This document shows positions 20,959-31,468 of a stretch of DNA of 64,000 nt, in pieces. Each line of letters opens with the position of its first letter. Position 1 is the first letter of the stretch. The stretch comes from Dipteris shenzhenensis (taxonomy: Eukaryota > Polypodiophyta > Polypodiopsida > Gleicheniales), in the NCBI GenBank assembly GCA_047967505.1, contig CM106538.1. One strand, given 5' to 3'. Made by a program: the position numbers and the translations under genes. The notes under the pieces are model-generated. The model did no database searches, had not been told where the DNA came from, and saw only the letters and a list, made by a program, of their open reading frames with translations.

Positions 20959-21275
20959 TGAGTCATAGCTTACCGACACACCATGGGCTATCCATAGATG
21001 CCACTTATACCTTGGTATGAGCCTTGTAGGCCTAGTTATAGCCAGTTAGGACTATTGGTACAGTTAGTTTATGTACCATCTTGGTACAGTTAGTTTATGT
21101 ACCATCTAGGTCAGTTAGGACACTTAGTCTAGTTAGGGTAGTTAGCCCTAGGGTTTTGTTATGCTGGCTCTCCCTTGAGCCTCCACAACTCAGTTTTGCA
21201 GCAATCTATTACAGCATCTCGTTTTTCTTCATTGTGCTTCCATTTTTGAGCTTCCATTGCTTCCAACACCCAACT
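20959..21275 (+). repeat. 5' LTR of copia element A
   Basis: Placed by the PBS immediately downstream and by resemblance to the LTR at 60704 (GGTATGAGCCTTGTAGGC; GGACACTTAGT; CCTAGGG). The left end is tentative (TGAGTCATAGC). Inside, a 26-bp unit containing GGTACAGTTAGTTTATGTACC is tandemly repeated (21057-21108), giving four GTAC cores. No matching 3' LTR is found, because the element is truncated at 24576. Confidence 0.55.
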
Positions 21276-21276
21276 G

Positions 21277-21288
21277 TGGTATCAGAGC
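21277..21288 (+). other. PBS of copia element A
   Basis: TGGTATCAGAGC is complementary to the 3' end of plant initiator tRNA-Met and lies just after the LTR. Confidence 0.9.
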
Positions 21289-21541
21289 AAGTCGGGAATC
21301 CATTCCCTCATCCATTGACAGCTTTCTCAAGCTGTTTGGCAGCCTTTTGAGCTCTCATTCTTGCTGATTTGCTCAGTTTTTTGAGGTTTCCTACACATCT
21401 ATGAGGACCTGTGACCTCCTCGAGCATTTCTGTCGCGGGAACTTCACTCTTGGCACAGGAAATCAGTGTTTTGGAGCTTTTTCTGCTGAAATCGGTGCAT
21501 TTACTGCACATTTATTGCTCGCAACATCTATACGGAATTCT

Positions 21542-21760
21542 GTACGCCCTATATGGACTGTATGGATTTCGCACGTCTGAATTCCGTACACCTGTACGGA
21601 CCTGTCAGACTATGTATGGACCTGTCAGACTGCTGTACGATTTCTGTACGGCCCTATCAGACATCATTTAATGCTGTGCGAAATCTGTACGGACCTTTTT
21701 GCTTGCATTTAAGGCTGTACGGACTGTGTACGGACCTGTCAGCAACATTTATTGCAGTAC
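21542..21760 (+). promoter_or_regulatory. GTAC motif cluster in copia A leader
   Basis: Nine GTAC cores in about 220 bp, mostly as CTGTACGGACC or CCGTACA, at about 21542, 21585, 21594, 21635, 21647, 21687, 21717, 21728 and 21757. Decayed versions (TATACGG, GTATGGAC) and repeated CCTGTCAGAC are interspersed. It lies between the PBS and gag. GTAC is the core recognised by plant SBP/SPL proteins. Confidence 0.7.
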
Positions 21761-22327
21761 GGACTGCGTCAGCAAGCATTTACTGCAATACGGAGCTGCC
21801 TCACGGTGCGTGCCAGTTATATTGAAGGTTTCTCAGCATTTTCGAGCTGCCTCGTGCTGCGTGCCGACATTTATGAATTCACCCGGAGACTTCTCTTTGA
21901 GCCCTTCCCTCCTCATTTGGCATCCCTTTGCCTCGGGCTGCGAGTTTGTCTCCATTGGATCTCTTTCTCTCCATTTCTAAGTGCTCTCCTTTTCGTGGGA
22001 GCACTTCTTTTGTTGCAATTCTCATTTCCAACCCTCAGTTGCTCGCTTTCAGAGCCTGTCACTGCTGTACATCATTGGGTAAGCCGTTGTTGCATTGGCT
22101 TTTTCCAATATCTGCTTCATTTGCATTTTGGAAACGCCTTGTGTTGCCTTGGAAGGCCTCGTGTTGCCTTTGGGAATTTTTCTTGCAACAGGTACACCTT
22201 GGGACAGCAGAGTCTTTTGCAGACATAAGCTTTGAAGCTTGGGCAGATTTTCAGCACTTGATTCTGAGAGGTTGCCTTTCTCTCATTTGCTTTGCCAGTT
22301 GGTGCATTTGCCTTGTATTTCATCACC

Positions 22328-24576
22328 ATGTCTAGTGGCAAAAATGATTTGTTTGGGCTGATTGGGACTGATGACAAGCTTGATGGCACCAATTACCCCA
22401 TGTGGTCATACATGATGGGACATGTTTTGGTTGCCAAGAATCTATGAGATATTGTTTTAGGTTCTGAGGCTAGGCCTACACGCACTGTCTCCGCAGGCGA
22501 GGGTTGCCTATCTCCGCAAGCAGTTGATAGATTTAAATCTTAATGAGGGTGGTAACATGGATGCCTATCTCACTAATGTGAAGGATTTGAAAGAGCATTT
22601 GGCCAACATTGATGAGATTACGCTTGATTCTCAGCTGGTTTCTAATACCCTTGATGGGTTGCCTGATTCATATCAAGGCTTTGCCACTAAATTGAGGTTG
22701 GTTGCAGGGGGTGATGCCAATCATTTCTCATTTAACCAGCTTGTTGCTCTTCCTCTTCAGGAGGAGCAAAGCCGTGTGAATCGCAATGCTACTATGGCTA
22801 GTGATCAAGCATTTGCTGCCCATCACAACCAAAGAGATAAAGGCAAGGTTTCAGCTGGAAAGCCCTCTCATTTACTCGCATCCTGCTTTTTTGGGGGAGG
22901 GCAAGGCCCATACCTCGTTATAGACCTCCCTACCATTAGATAGGGACGAATGAAAATGACCAAACCATGTCCACGGAATGCAGGGCATTCCCATGCTGAT
23001 CATTCACATGGTGCCTCAGGGGATAACAAAAAGAAGAAGAGATGTCATTATTGCAGGAAACCTGGGCATGATATTTCTGAATGCAGGAAGCGCATAGCAT
23101 CTGAAAAGAAAAAGAAAGAGACTGGTCTTGCAGTATCTAGTTCTTCTAGTGCACACGATCGACATGAGTCCGCTAATTTCGCACAAGACCACCATTGGGC
23201 TTTCTTGGTTACATGTCAGTATAATCCTGATGTTCATGATGCTTATATGGCAATTTCAAATGTTCATGATGCCTGGTTCTTTCATAGTGGTGCTAGCAAG
23301 CACATCACTTCCTCTAGGAAGTTATTCAGCTCATTGGAGCTTACAACTAAGGGGGGCAGTGTCACATGTGACAATAATGCATCGTATACCGAGAAAGGTA
23401 TTGGGAAAGTTGCTCTTTTGTCTCTGGTGGTATTGTCACTCTAGAGCATGTGCTTTATGTTCCAAGCATTCGTTTTCAGCCATTGCTACATGTGGCTTTC
23501 AGGTTATTTTTTATGGTGTGAGGTGTGCAGTGTATGATGTTACACATGCCTTTACCCTGGTTTTTACTGGCACATTGTCTAGCGGTCTTTACAGACTTGA
23601 TGCTTATGACAGATTTTCAGATGATGATGCTGCACTTGCCAATGCACATGCCTCTACTATTGATTCTACATGGCAGATACTCATTTGTGGCATGAGAGGT
23701 TTGGGCACCTCAATTTTGGAGTCTTGGTGAAGTTATAAAAGGAAGATATGGTTGTGGATCTTCCCAAAATGCATATACCTATCAAACATGTTTGTGAACC
23801 ATGCTTACTTGGTAAGATACACCGTGCTGCGTTTCCCAAGGATGGGAGAGTTGGTGCTTCACGCAAGCTTTACCTGGTTCATAGTGATGTTTGTGGACCC
23901 ACGAGGGTTGCAGTGCTTGGGGGATTCTACTATTTTGTTACTTTTATTGATGATTTCACCAGGTACACTTGGATTTTCGCATTGAAATCCAAGTCTGATG
24001 TTTCTTCATGCTTCAAGCACTTTATTGCCTTGGCTGAGAATGAGAGTGGGCTGCACATTGCTGACATTAACACAGACAGGGGGGGTGAATACATGTCGAA
24101 CAGAGTTTGCTGTTCTTTTGGCTTCCCGTGGCATTAATCATCGATGCACGGTGCCTTATACTCCTCAACAGAATCCCGTGGCTGAGCGGAAGAATAGATC
24201 AGTGATGGAAATGGCCATATGCATGTTGAAAGGCAAACATTTGCCTAATAAGTTGTGGTTGGATGCGGTCATGTGTGCAAATTACATCTTGAATAGACGT
24301 CCTACAAAGGCATTGCAGACTATCACTCACACCTTATGAGGCTTGGACGGGTCATAAGCCTCGCATTTCCCACACGAGGACTTTTGGATGCTTAGATTAT
24401 GCTCATGTGCCTTCACAGAGACCCACTAAGTTGGATGATAAAGCTGTTAAATGCATTTTTCTTGGGTATAGTTCAAAGAGCAGGGGCTATAAGCTATATC
24501 AGCCCCGCACGGGCAAGTGTTTTGTTAGTCGGGATGTTGTGTTTTATGAATCTTCCACTATGCCTTTGTTGTGTTA
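22328..24576 (+). pseudogene. Copia element A gag-protease-integrase, 3' truncated
   Basis: ATG 22328 opens MSSGKNDLFGLIGTDDKLDG, then NYPMW, with TGA in gag at 22447. UBN2 gag continues at 22524-22900. The zinc knuckle is CHYCRKPGHDISEC (near 23040). The protease motif reads FHSGAS instead of DSGAS, so the catalytic Asp is lost (near 23282). The integrase has KHVCEPCLLGK, VHSDVCGPTR, NTDRGGEYMS and, in a shifted frame, PYTPQQNPVAERKNRSVMEM with the catalytic Glu kept. It breaks off after KCFVSRDVVFYESS near 24576 with no RT or RNase H. Several frameshifts are present. Confidence 0.9.
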
Positions 24577-25005
24577 GAAATGACCCAACAAAGGGTACAC
24601 ACAGCGGAAGACTTATAGTAATGCCAAGGAGCTCACACAATGTGGTGTAGGGTGTGGAATCACAAACTTCTTTACTTAATGTGCGTCACATAGATTTGCA
24701 GACTCATCAATAGACAATGAACCAGCCACATAGAGAAACCACCAAAATATATTTCCGTCCAAAACTATGGACACAATACAAAAGATATAGATCCAGAGTC
24801 CCACCAATGGTGTGGTTCTCTGATCTTACCACAAGGTCCTCCTATCAGCCAGTTATCTCTAGACTCGAGCTCGCGTGCTCCACCTCGAGCTTCTGTAGAC
24901 TTTCCGTCCAGTGTGTTCTTCTCCACCTTACTGCCTATGAATTAGCCTAGGTGGGCAGCCCCTGCCAAGCTTTGTCTACAGCACACAGGTCCCTATTCCA
25001 CTGCT
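24577..25005. other. Unassigned sequence beyond copia A
   Basis: Begins TGTTAGAAATGACCCAACAA, which could be an LTR start of another element at the truncation point. No protein-coding similarity is seen. ACAGCACACAGGTCCCTATT near 24978 recurs at 25078, linking it to the hairpin that follows. Confidence 0.4.
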
Positions 25006-25244
25006 GACCTATATCCAAGAGGTGAGAGGGTGCTTGAAGGGCTGCAGACCTAGCCAGGAAGGGGCTGGACCTTGGCTGCAGCACACAGGTCCCTATTCCA
25101 CTGCTCCAACCTGCTTGTGAATGGCTGCTCCAGAAGGTATGATGATCTTAGCACCTTGCTGCCCTAGAAGACAGCCAAGGTCCAGCCCCTTCCTGGCTAA
25201 GTCTGCAGCCCTTCAAGCACCCTCTCACCTCCTGGATATAGGTC
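25006..25244. repeat. Near-perfect 73-bp inverted repeat
   Basis: The left arm 25006-25078 (GACCTATATCC...CCTTGGCTG) and right arm 25172-25244 are reverse complements with two mismatches in 73. The loop is 93 bp. A 28-bp direct repeat, GCACACAGGTCCCTATTCC and flanking bases, abuts the left arm on both sides. It is long enough to fold into a stable hairpin RNA. It may be a foldback element or small-RNA precursor. Confidence 0.9.
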
Positions 25245-25343
25245 CAGAGGGTGGCTTCCTGCTGCTCCTTTCTGCCTCCTGCCTTCAAAGGTACCCCGTT
25301 GGCTCCTTTACACATTAAAAGACAGCAAACAAGACACTCCTCT

Positions 25344-25815
25344 TGTTACGCTCAAGTTGAGGCAACATGACCTCGGAAGGGTCAGTCGACATTTTCCTTT
25401 GTAAAGGATCAATGTTTGTATTATATCTATTTGGGCTTCATGCAAATGGTCAAAGGGGTTAATGTCAAGGTCCTTGATGAGGGTGATAAGGCACTGACTA
25501 GATGGGTCTAAGGCTATGGATCTTAAATGCATTAAGTGGGAAATGTGCATAGGGGCAAGTGAATAAATTGATATCCCAAGAGAGGGGTAGTAAATATGCA
25601 TTTAAGAGGTACCCTAGAATGAAGACATGTGGCATACTAGATCCATCTAGGGAATTGGGGCTTGGTGAAATTTGCAAGCTGGAGCCTTCACATTGTTGGC
25701 TATTCTGAGGTTTTGCTACCACCGAGGTTGGCTGGGAGGAAATTTTGAGTGCCTGCCCCGTGATTGATCGTTGAACAGATGAAATGACCCGAGTTCAAGT
25801 ATAGTGATCGTTATA
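25344..25815 (+). repeat. 5' LTR of the Ty3/gypsy element
   Basis: The right end is fixed by the PBS at 25819 and by similarity of 25556-25815 to 39756-40015. The left end, TGTTACGCTCAAG at 25344, is inferred from the usual TG start. Both copies share AAGAGAGGGGTAGTAAATAT, GGTTTTGCTACCACCGAGG and TGATTGATCGTTGAACAGAT. Confidence 0.6.
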
Positions 25816-25818
25816 TTT

Positions 25819-25830
25819 TGGTATCAGAGC
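25819..25830 (+). other. PBS of the Ty3/gypsy element
   Basis: TGGTATCAGAGC begins three bases after the LTR end (TTATA TTT). Confidence 0.9.
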
Positions 25831-27503
25831 GGGTGATTGGAAAAGGGGGATTGAAGGTGTGGACGAACGATTGAAGGAGTGGACGAACGATTGGCGAAGC
25901 ATCAGGCTGTGCCCAATTCTGGTAGATCGTTCGCGTCGTGTGGTTCATGCCATCCGATAGTTCGTCAGTGTTGGGTGTGCGTTGGGGTGTGCGTTGGACA
26001 TCAGAGTGGCGCACGTGCAGGTTCACGGCTTGTTGCCTTCAGGGCTCCTTGGCATCGCGGGAGCTAGCTATTGCACATGAGGTGCACTCCACGAGATGAA
26101 GCACACAGCCTAGTTAGCTGGCGTCATGACTGGTTGGCGAAACTTTGGTTAACACCAAAGGCTGGAGCTGAACATCATATGGTTGTGAGAGGTTGTTGGA
26201 ACACAGTTGGCGTTCGAATCGTGGGTCAATTGCTCTGCAAAGTTCATGCGTTACGATAGTACAAATGGCTTTGCTAGCGTGGGCTCGGCTATTGGGCCTA
26301 GTAGCCCACAGAGCTACGTGCATTTGCTGTGAACTTTTTTTGGGGGAGCTTGGTTGCACTTAGTCGCTAAACATAGATCAAGATTGCGCCCACAAAGACC
26401 TGCCTGGTCAACGGAAGACAATTCGACGACACAGTTTAAATTGGAGAAGAGGCTAAGTCTCACAGGCCTGCTCACATTTGGTTGGTCCAGGAATGTAACT
26501 AGGTTTTGCAGAGGCACTGCGGTTAGATAGGACAAAGAGAAGAGGAAGAGGAAGGAATATGCAAAAAGTAAAGTCCACCTGGATCAAAGACTAGTCAATC
26601 AAAAGATGAGTGCGCAAATAACAACATGTATGGATGTGTGCTGAACATGTCATAAGTCATCGTGGACTATGCAGTTGCTCTGTAAAAAGGCATCCAAATG
26701 TGAAGCTAGTCGATGTAGCTATAAAAATGTGATCCAGTAGGTTGTGACATACAAGAGAATCACCAAGCCAAAAGAACTAACAGCAATGTCGGAGGTATGA
26801 TGTAATAGAACTTTAATCTCTATCAAATGATGCAAGGTCAAAGAAGACTGCATAGTCGATGTGAACAAAGTGATCCAGGGACTACAGGTTGCATGTGTGA
26901 TATCACCAATGGTGGTTAAAAGTCACCAAGAATAGGGCAAGGTAGCGATGAAAGTCCTGGTGTTGCCTGGTGAGGGATGTCATAGAGGATGCATGCATAT
27001 GAGTTCCAAGTGACTAGGTCATTGAGGAAGGAGGACGACCTTTGCTCGAGAAACTTTCACCAAAAGTTCCTACAACAAACCAATCTTGTTTGGGCTTGAT
27101 TAACGCAAGGCCTTACACTCACCATCATTCCAACAATCGAAGTGCTTTTTTTTGTTGGTGCGTGAGCTCGTGGGAAGGGGTAGACATTCCTGCATGTTCC
27201 TAGTCACAACGCAGGTCATAAATACGTACTGGAGTGGCTTGCACGGACAAATTGATCTCTCCATGCAGCATGAATGACCAGGGAGTTTTCTATGCTTTTT
27301 AAAATCACTTTTGGTATATGTTAATTCATTTTTCCTTAGGATTTGAGCTTTCTGATATTGCAGGAGATTCCCTAGCATAAGAAAAAGCAGTTTTGGTTTG
27401 CAGTTTGATCTATGTCTGGTTAGCTGTATATTTGGGAGTTTGACTTTCGATTGTAGAAACAATTCAGGTGTGTTTTTTTTTTTTCACACACTCATCGATC
27501 TAA
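25831..27503 (+). other. Long gypsy leader
   Basis: 1.67 kb between PBS and gag without a supported gene. A tandem GAACGATTGAAGG/GAGTGGACGAACGATTG repeat lies at 25862-25895. A minus-strand patch near 27108-27155 reads CWNDGECKALR, a motif of the LINE pre-RT region (compare WYDDKCKALR at 37.75 kb), so a small LINE fragment is embedded. Confidence 0.5.
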
Positions 27504-29544
27504 ATGGAAGTAGAAGAAGAGGCTTCTAGGGTGGACCCTGTAGAGTCGGGAGTCCAGCCGACCCCGCAGGTGTCGTGCCTAGAAGGCCATACACTATCTG
27601 ATAGAATTGCATTATTGAAGGATGCCTTGCAACAAATTAGCACAACAGTTACAAGCAAATGTAGGGCAATCCGAGCTCAGGAAAATGGTTCATAGTATGT
27701 CTACTAGACCATCTCGTGAAGAGAAAGGTAAATCTCCAATGGAGCCTAAAACCACTGTTCATACGGTCGAGCCTAGGAGGGCTAAGGTGCCTAATATTGC
27801 CAATTATAGGCCAGAAAAGTATTCTGGTTGGATGTCTGACTGTAGTTCCGATATCATAGAGACCTGGTTACACAAATGGGACGAGGCCTTCGCCATGTGT
27901 GAAATCAAGAATGATATGAAGAAAATCCGCGAGGCCACCCATATGTTTAATGAGGCAGTGGATAGGTGGTGGATAAAACGGCAAAAAGATGGAGTGGCAT
28001 CCACTACTTGGGAGGGGTTTTAAAAAACACTTCTGACGAAGCATTCCGAGCTTGGGATCATTATCGAAACCTTCGTCAGAGAAATTTATCAGTGGCGAAA
28101 TACATTGATAAGTGTACTGAAAGTTTATGAACCTCTACCTCAGTCAATCCAGGTAAAAGATTTTATCTTTGGACTGAATGATCGAATCAAGATGGAAGTT
28201 CACGCTAAGTATGCGAACACGCTAGATAAAGCAATTGCCATAGCCCTGAACTATGAGGATGCCAAAGGGAACAGACAAGGTGGGTTTGTGCAGGTTGGGA
28301 CTCGGTATGAGTACTCGAAGAAAACTGGGTTTAAGAAGAAGTGGATTAGCAAAGGGAGTGCCTCACAACCTAGTGGTCAAGCCAAGCAGGCGAAGCCAGT
28401 TCAGACTCCTAAACCAAGTACCACCATTGGAATGAAAAGAAAAGTAACACCAATGGCAGCCCGGGCTTCGTCAAAGTCTTCTTTGAACTCAGAGCAAAGA
28501 GAAAAAGCAAGGAGAGAAGACTTGTGTTTTGGATGCCTTCAGCCTCATTAGTGGAAAGATTGTCCACGAAACAACAATCGTCGGATGGCTGAGATGGTGA
28601 TCTCAAAATGCGATGTGGAAATAGAGGAAAGTCCCGAAGCAGAACCAATGCAGATTCAGCTAACGGGATCTTCTCAAAGGTCAGTACATGTCTTATTATG
28701 TCTGTATATTGCTAAGCTAGTAACTAATGCACCTGATAATGTCCTATCAAAGCCCACAGCAACGCGATATACAGTCTTTAACGATACGGAGTTAATTAAG
28801 ATGAAGGAGCAAGTAGCTGATCATGACGTCATTGTGTTGTTTGACTCTACATCAACACACAATGTAATTAACTCCAAGCTTGTAAAGAGGCTAGCCCATC
28901 TGACTATGCATATACAGTCAAAATGGCAGACGGAAGTTCAACTGAAGTATGGGACCAAAGGGTTACCCACTTGGAACTTCGAATTCAGGACTATGCTGAG
29001 AAGCTTGATTTTGAAATGACAAAGCTTGCTCATGCACACATAACCTTGGTTAAGGCTTGGCATTCTAGGAAGAATCCAGCCATAGATTGTTGTATGTGTT
29101 ACGAGGTGAAAAAGATATAACTCAAGGACCGTTGGTTTACGTAATAGAAGTTCGAAAAGCTCAAGAAGAGTTTTTGTTTCTTTGTACAGCATCGGTAGAG
29201 CCGATTGATGGTCCTTCGGCTAGCACTGATGTTACCCAAAATGGAGAGATGGTTAAGTTCGCTGATCAAATAGCAGAGGAGTTCTTTTATTGTTTTAGGG
29301 ATGAGTTACCTTATGGGTTACCTCCAGAGTAGAATGTTCAGCATAAGATTGAACTAATCCCGGGGACAAAACCTGTAGATAGACCTCCCTACAGGTTAAG
29401 TTTTACAAAAGAAGCGGAGGTACAAAGACAACTGGAAGAATACCTCAAGCTGGGGCAGATTCAACCCAGTTTCTCACCTTTTGCTTCGCCAGTGATACTT
29501 TTATAAAAAAAAGATGATACTTTTCGCCTCTGTATAGATTACAG
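27504..29544 (+). pseudogene. Ty3/gypsy gag-protease-RT, 5' part
   Basis: ATG 27504 opens MEVEEEASRVDPVESGV. Retrotransposon gag reads YRPEKYSGWMSDCSSDIIET and EAVDRWWIKRQKDG, with a stop at 28021 and frame changes. The zinc knuckle CFGCLQPH, stop, WKDCP lies near 28527. The protease-like VLFDSTSTHNVINSKLV is near 28840, with DSTST in place of DSGAT. RT starts with PYRLSFTKEAEVQRQLEEYL and LGQIQPSFSPFASPVILL and ends at FRLCIDYR (29541), where the LINE begins. The rest of RT resumes at 38851. Confidence 0.85.
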
Positions 29545-31207
29545 AAAGAAAGAAAGAAAGAAAGTTTATTAAAGTCTTCGGAAGACCGATGGGTCTATGA
29601 GACTGTGAAAATCCTGATACAACGAGCTGTGGTAGTGAAGCTACTAAACGAGCATCCATACCAATGCAAAATGCAAAAAATGCAAAAATGCAGAATGGCA
29701 GTACTAAGTCTTAAGTACAACATAGTCATGTCGATGGTTGACTATATATCAATCTCAGCATCATCATCAATATCATCATCATCCCCAGCAACAGCAAGAT
29801 ATCAGGATGGATGAGGCAGTGGAGGCATGAAGTCGGCAATAGAGTGTTATCAGCCACTTAGAGGTGCGGTCCTAGCACGTCTCTTGATCGTAGCTCTACG
29901 TCTAACCAGGGCTACTGTGACCCCCATCAGTCAAGCTCCAACTCTAAACAAGGAGGGGATGTCTCCAAGTGTGATATGTCGACCCTCTCTGAGCTGTCAG
30001 GTCACGCGCTCCGGGTCACGATCATGTCGAGGCCTCGTCTCGATGGGGTCCATGTGATCTAGCTGAAAGAACTCCGTGATAGAGCTCTGAGAGGGATCAA
30101 CCGAGGAAGAAGTCTACTCCTATCTCCGTGCTCGGAGTATCCTCTCCTGGTGTCTAAGTGCCTCATGAATGAAACCTGCCAAACACCGCTGGTCTGGGTG
30201 GGAGAGGAAACGGGCTAAAACCCCATAACTATCCCGGAGGAAGTGGAAACGTCCTCGAATCTCATAGTACACAGGACACCTAAAGATGAAATGCTCCTCT
30301 GTCTCAACCTCCTGTATGTCACACAGTGTGCATATGCGCCGCTCCCTGGGTACTCACTCAACTCTGCCGCTCTCGATGCGAAGTCTGTGAGAAGAGACCC
30401 AGAACTGTCCAAGAGAGATCCTCAGCGAGTGGGGTAGGTGAATCTGTGTGTATCATGGTGGGTCAATGAAACCCTCCGCTATGATATGTAAGAAGTGATC
30501 TCTGTAGAAGCTAAGCTTCACTGGGAGTTCACTCGGTTCCAACCAGGTCCGAAAAGTGTGTAGCTGTAGTAGATCCTCATGGATAACTTGGTTGACCTCG
30601 TGTGATAAGAGAGGAGAGAACGGAGCATCCATGCTATACTGGAAGGGAGGTGGTCTATCCATGTGAAGCCCCAGTCGCTCAAACCATCTCTCTGTACATG
30701 CATACCAGCACCTCTAATCTCCTCCTGCTGCAAGTGCCATAGAAGAGGAAAGAGCTATCCATGGTAGCCTACTACGCCCCGAGGTATAATCCCCATATTC
30801 CCTAACTCGGTACAGATATGTGATGACCTGAAATGCAGCATCTAGCTGTAAAGGGAGTGACCCAAACTCAACCTGAATGATCTGGTGAGGAACGGGTGAC
30901 TACCACGAATCATCCGTGATAACATGAGAACCTGTAGGCGCTCCACACGGGCCCACTCTGTATCCAACAAGTCTGGCCCCCAACAAGGGCTGCCGTACAT
31001 CCCCGCTGGGCGAGCTAAGGAGTCAAAAAGCAACCCCTTGGTGCGTGGATCCTGAAAGTGCGAGCGGAAGCACTGCCTCTCTAGCGTAGCCAATGAGGCA
31101 TACCCTCTACTCAAGCGTGCCTGCATCGCGGGTCTCATAGTGAAGCTCAGTCCGGAGAAGATAACCCCAAGATAAGTGTATGATGAAACTATCTCAACAG
31201 ATGACCT
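29545..31207 (-). mobile_element. Nested LINE, 3' part (minus strand)
   Basis: The plus strand starts with (GAAA)n at the gypsy junction, so the LINE ends in (TTTC)n. Minus-strand protein is recognisable as the ORF2 C-terminus: SSYTYLGVIFSGLSFTMRPA, LERQCFRSHFQDPRTKGLLF and RPAGMYGSPCWGPD (31190-30900). Further on is the region homologous to the zinc-finger C-terminus of the 41-46 kb copy. Many stops are present. The copy is cut at 31207 by a copia element and resumes at 36534. Confidence 0.85.
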
Positions 31208-31421
31208 TGTGGGAAGGGAGAGAGGGAGCACACCGACACACACAAGCAGGATAAACACAAGAGTGTGGGGATAAAACATATGTGTGTACCTCCCCTAGCA
31301 CACAGTCAACCTTTTATATGAAAGGATAAGGTTACAACACTAAGTACGGTGTACTTAGTGTACTAACTGTACTTAAGTGTACTAACTGTACTTGGGTGGC
31401 CATAGTGCCTTTACCCCAACA
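31208..31421 (-). repeat. 3' LTR of the nested copia element, with GTAC cluster
   Basis: On the minus strand it begins TGTTGGGGTAAAGGC and ends CTTCCCACA. Six GTAC cores lie within 48 bp (31344, 31351, 31360, 31369, 31379, 31388) in an AAGTACAGTTAGTACACTTA-like array. The array is in the U3 region of the LTR. Confidence 0.85.
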
Positions 31422-31468
31422 ACCTCCCACTTAAAGGCAATATGCCCTCAAGTAAAAATAAATGAGGC

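Noticed and set aside
20600-25815. Gypsy integrase at 20.6 kb as the missing part of the gypsy at 25.3-40.0 kb
   Set aside because: It lies outside and upstream of the 5' LTR, and the 3' junction at 39756 explains the loss by a simple deletion.
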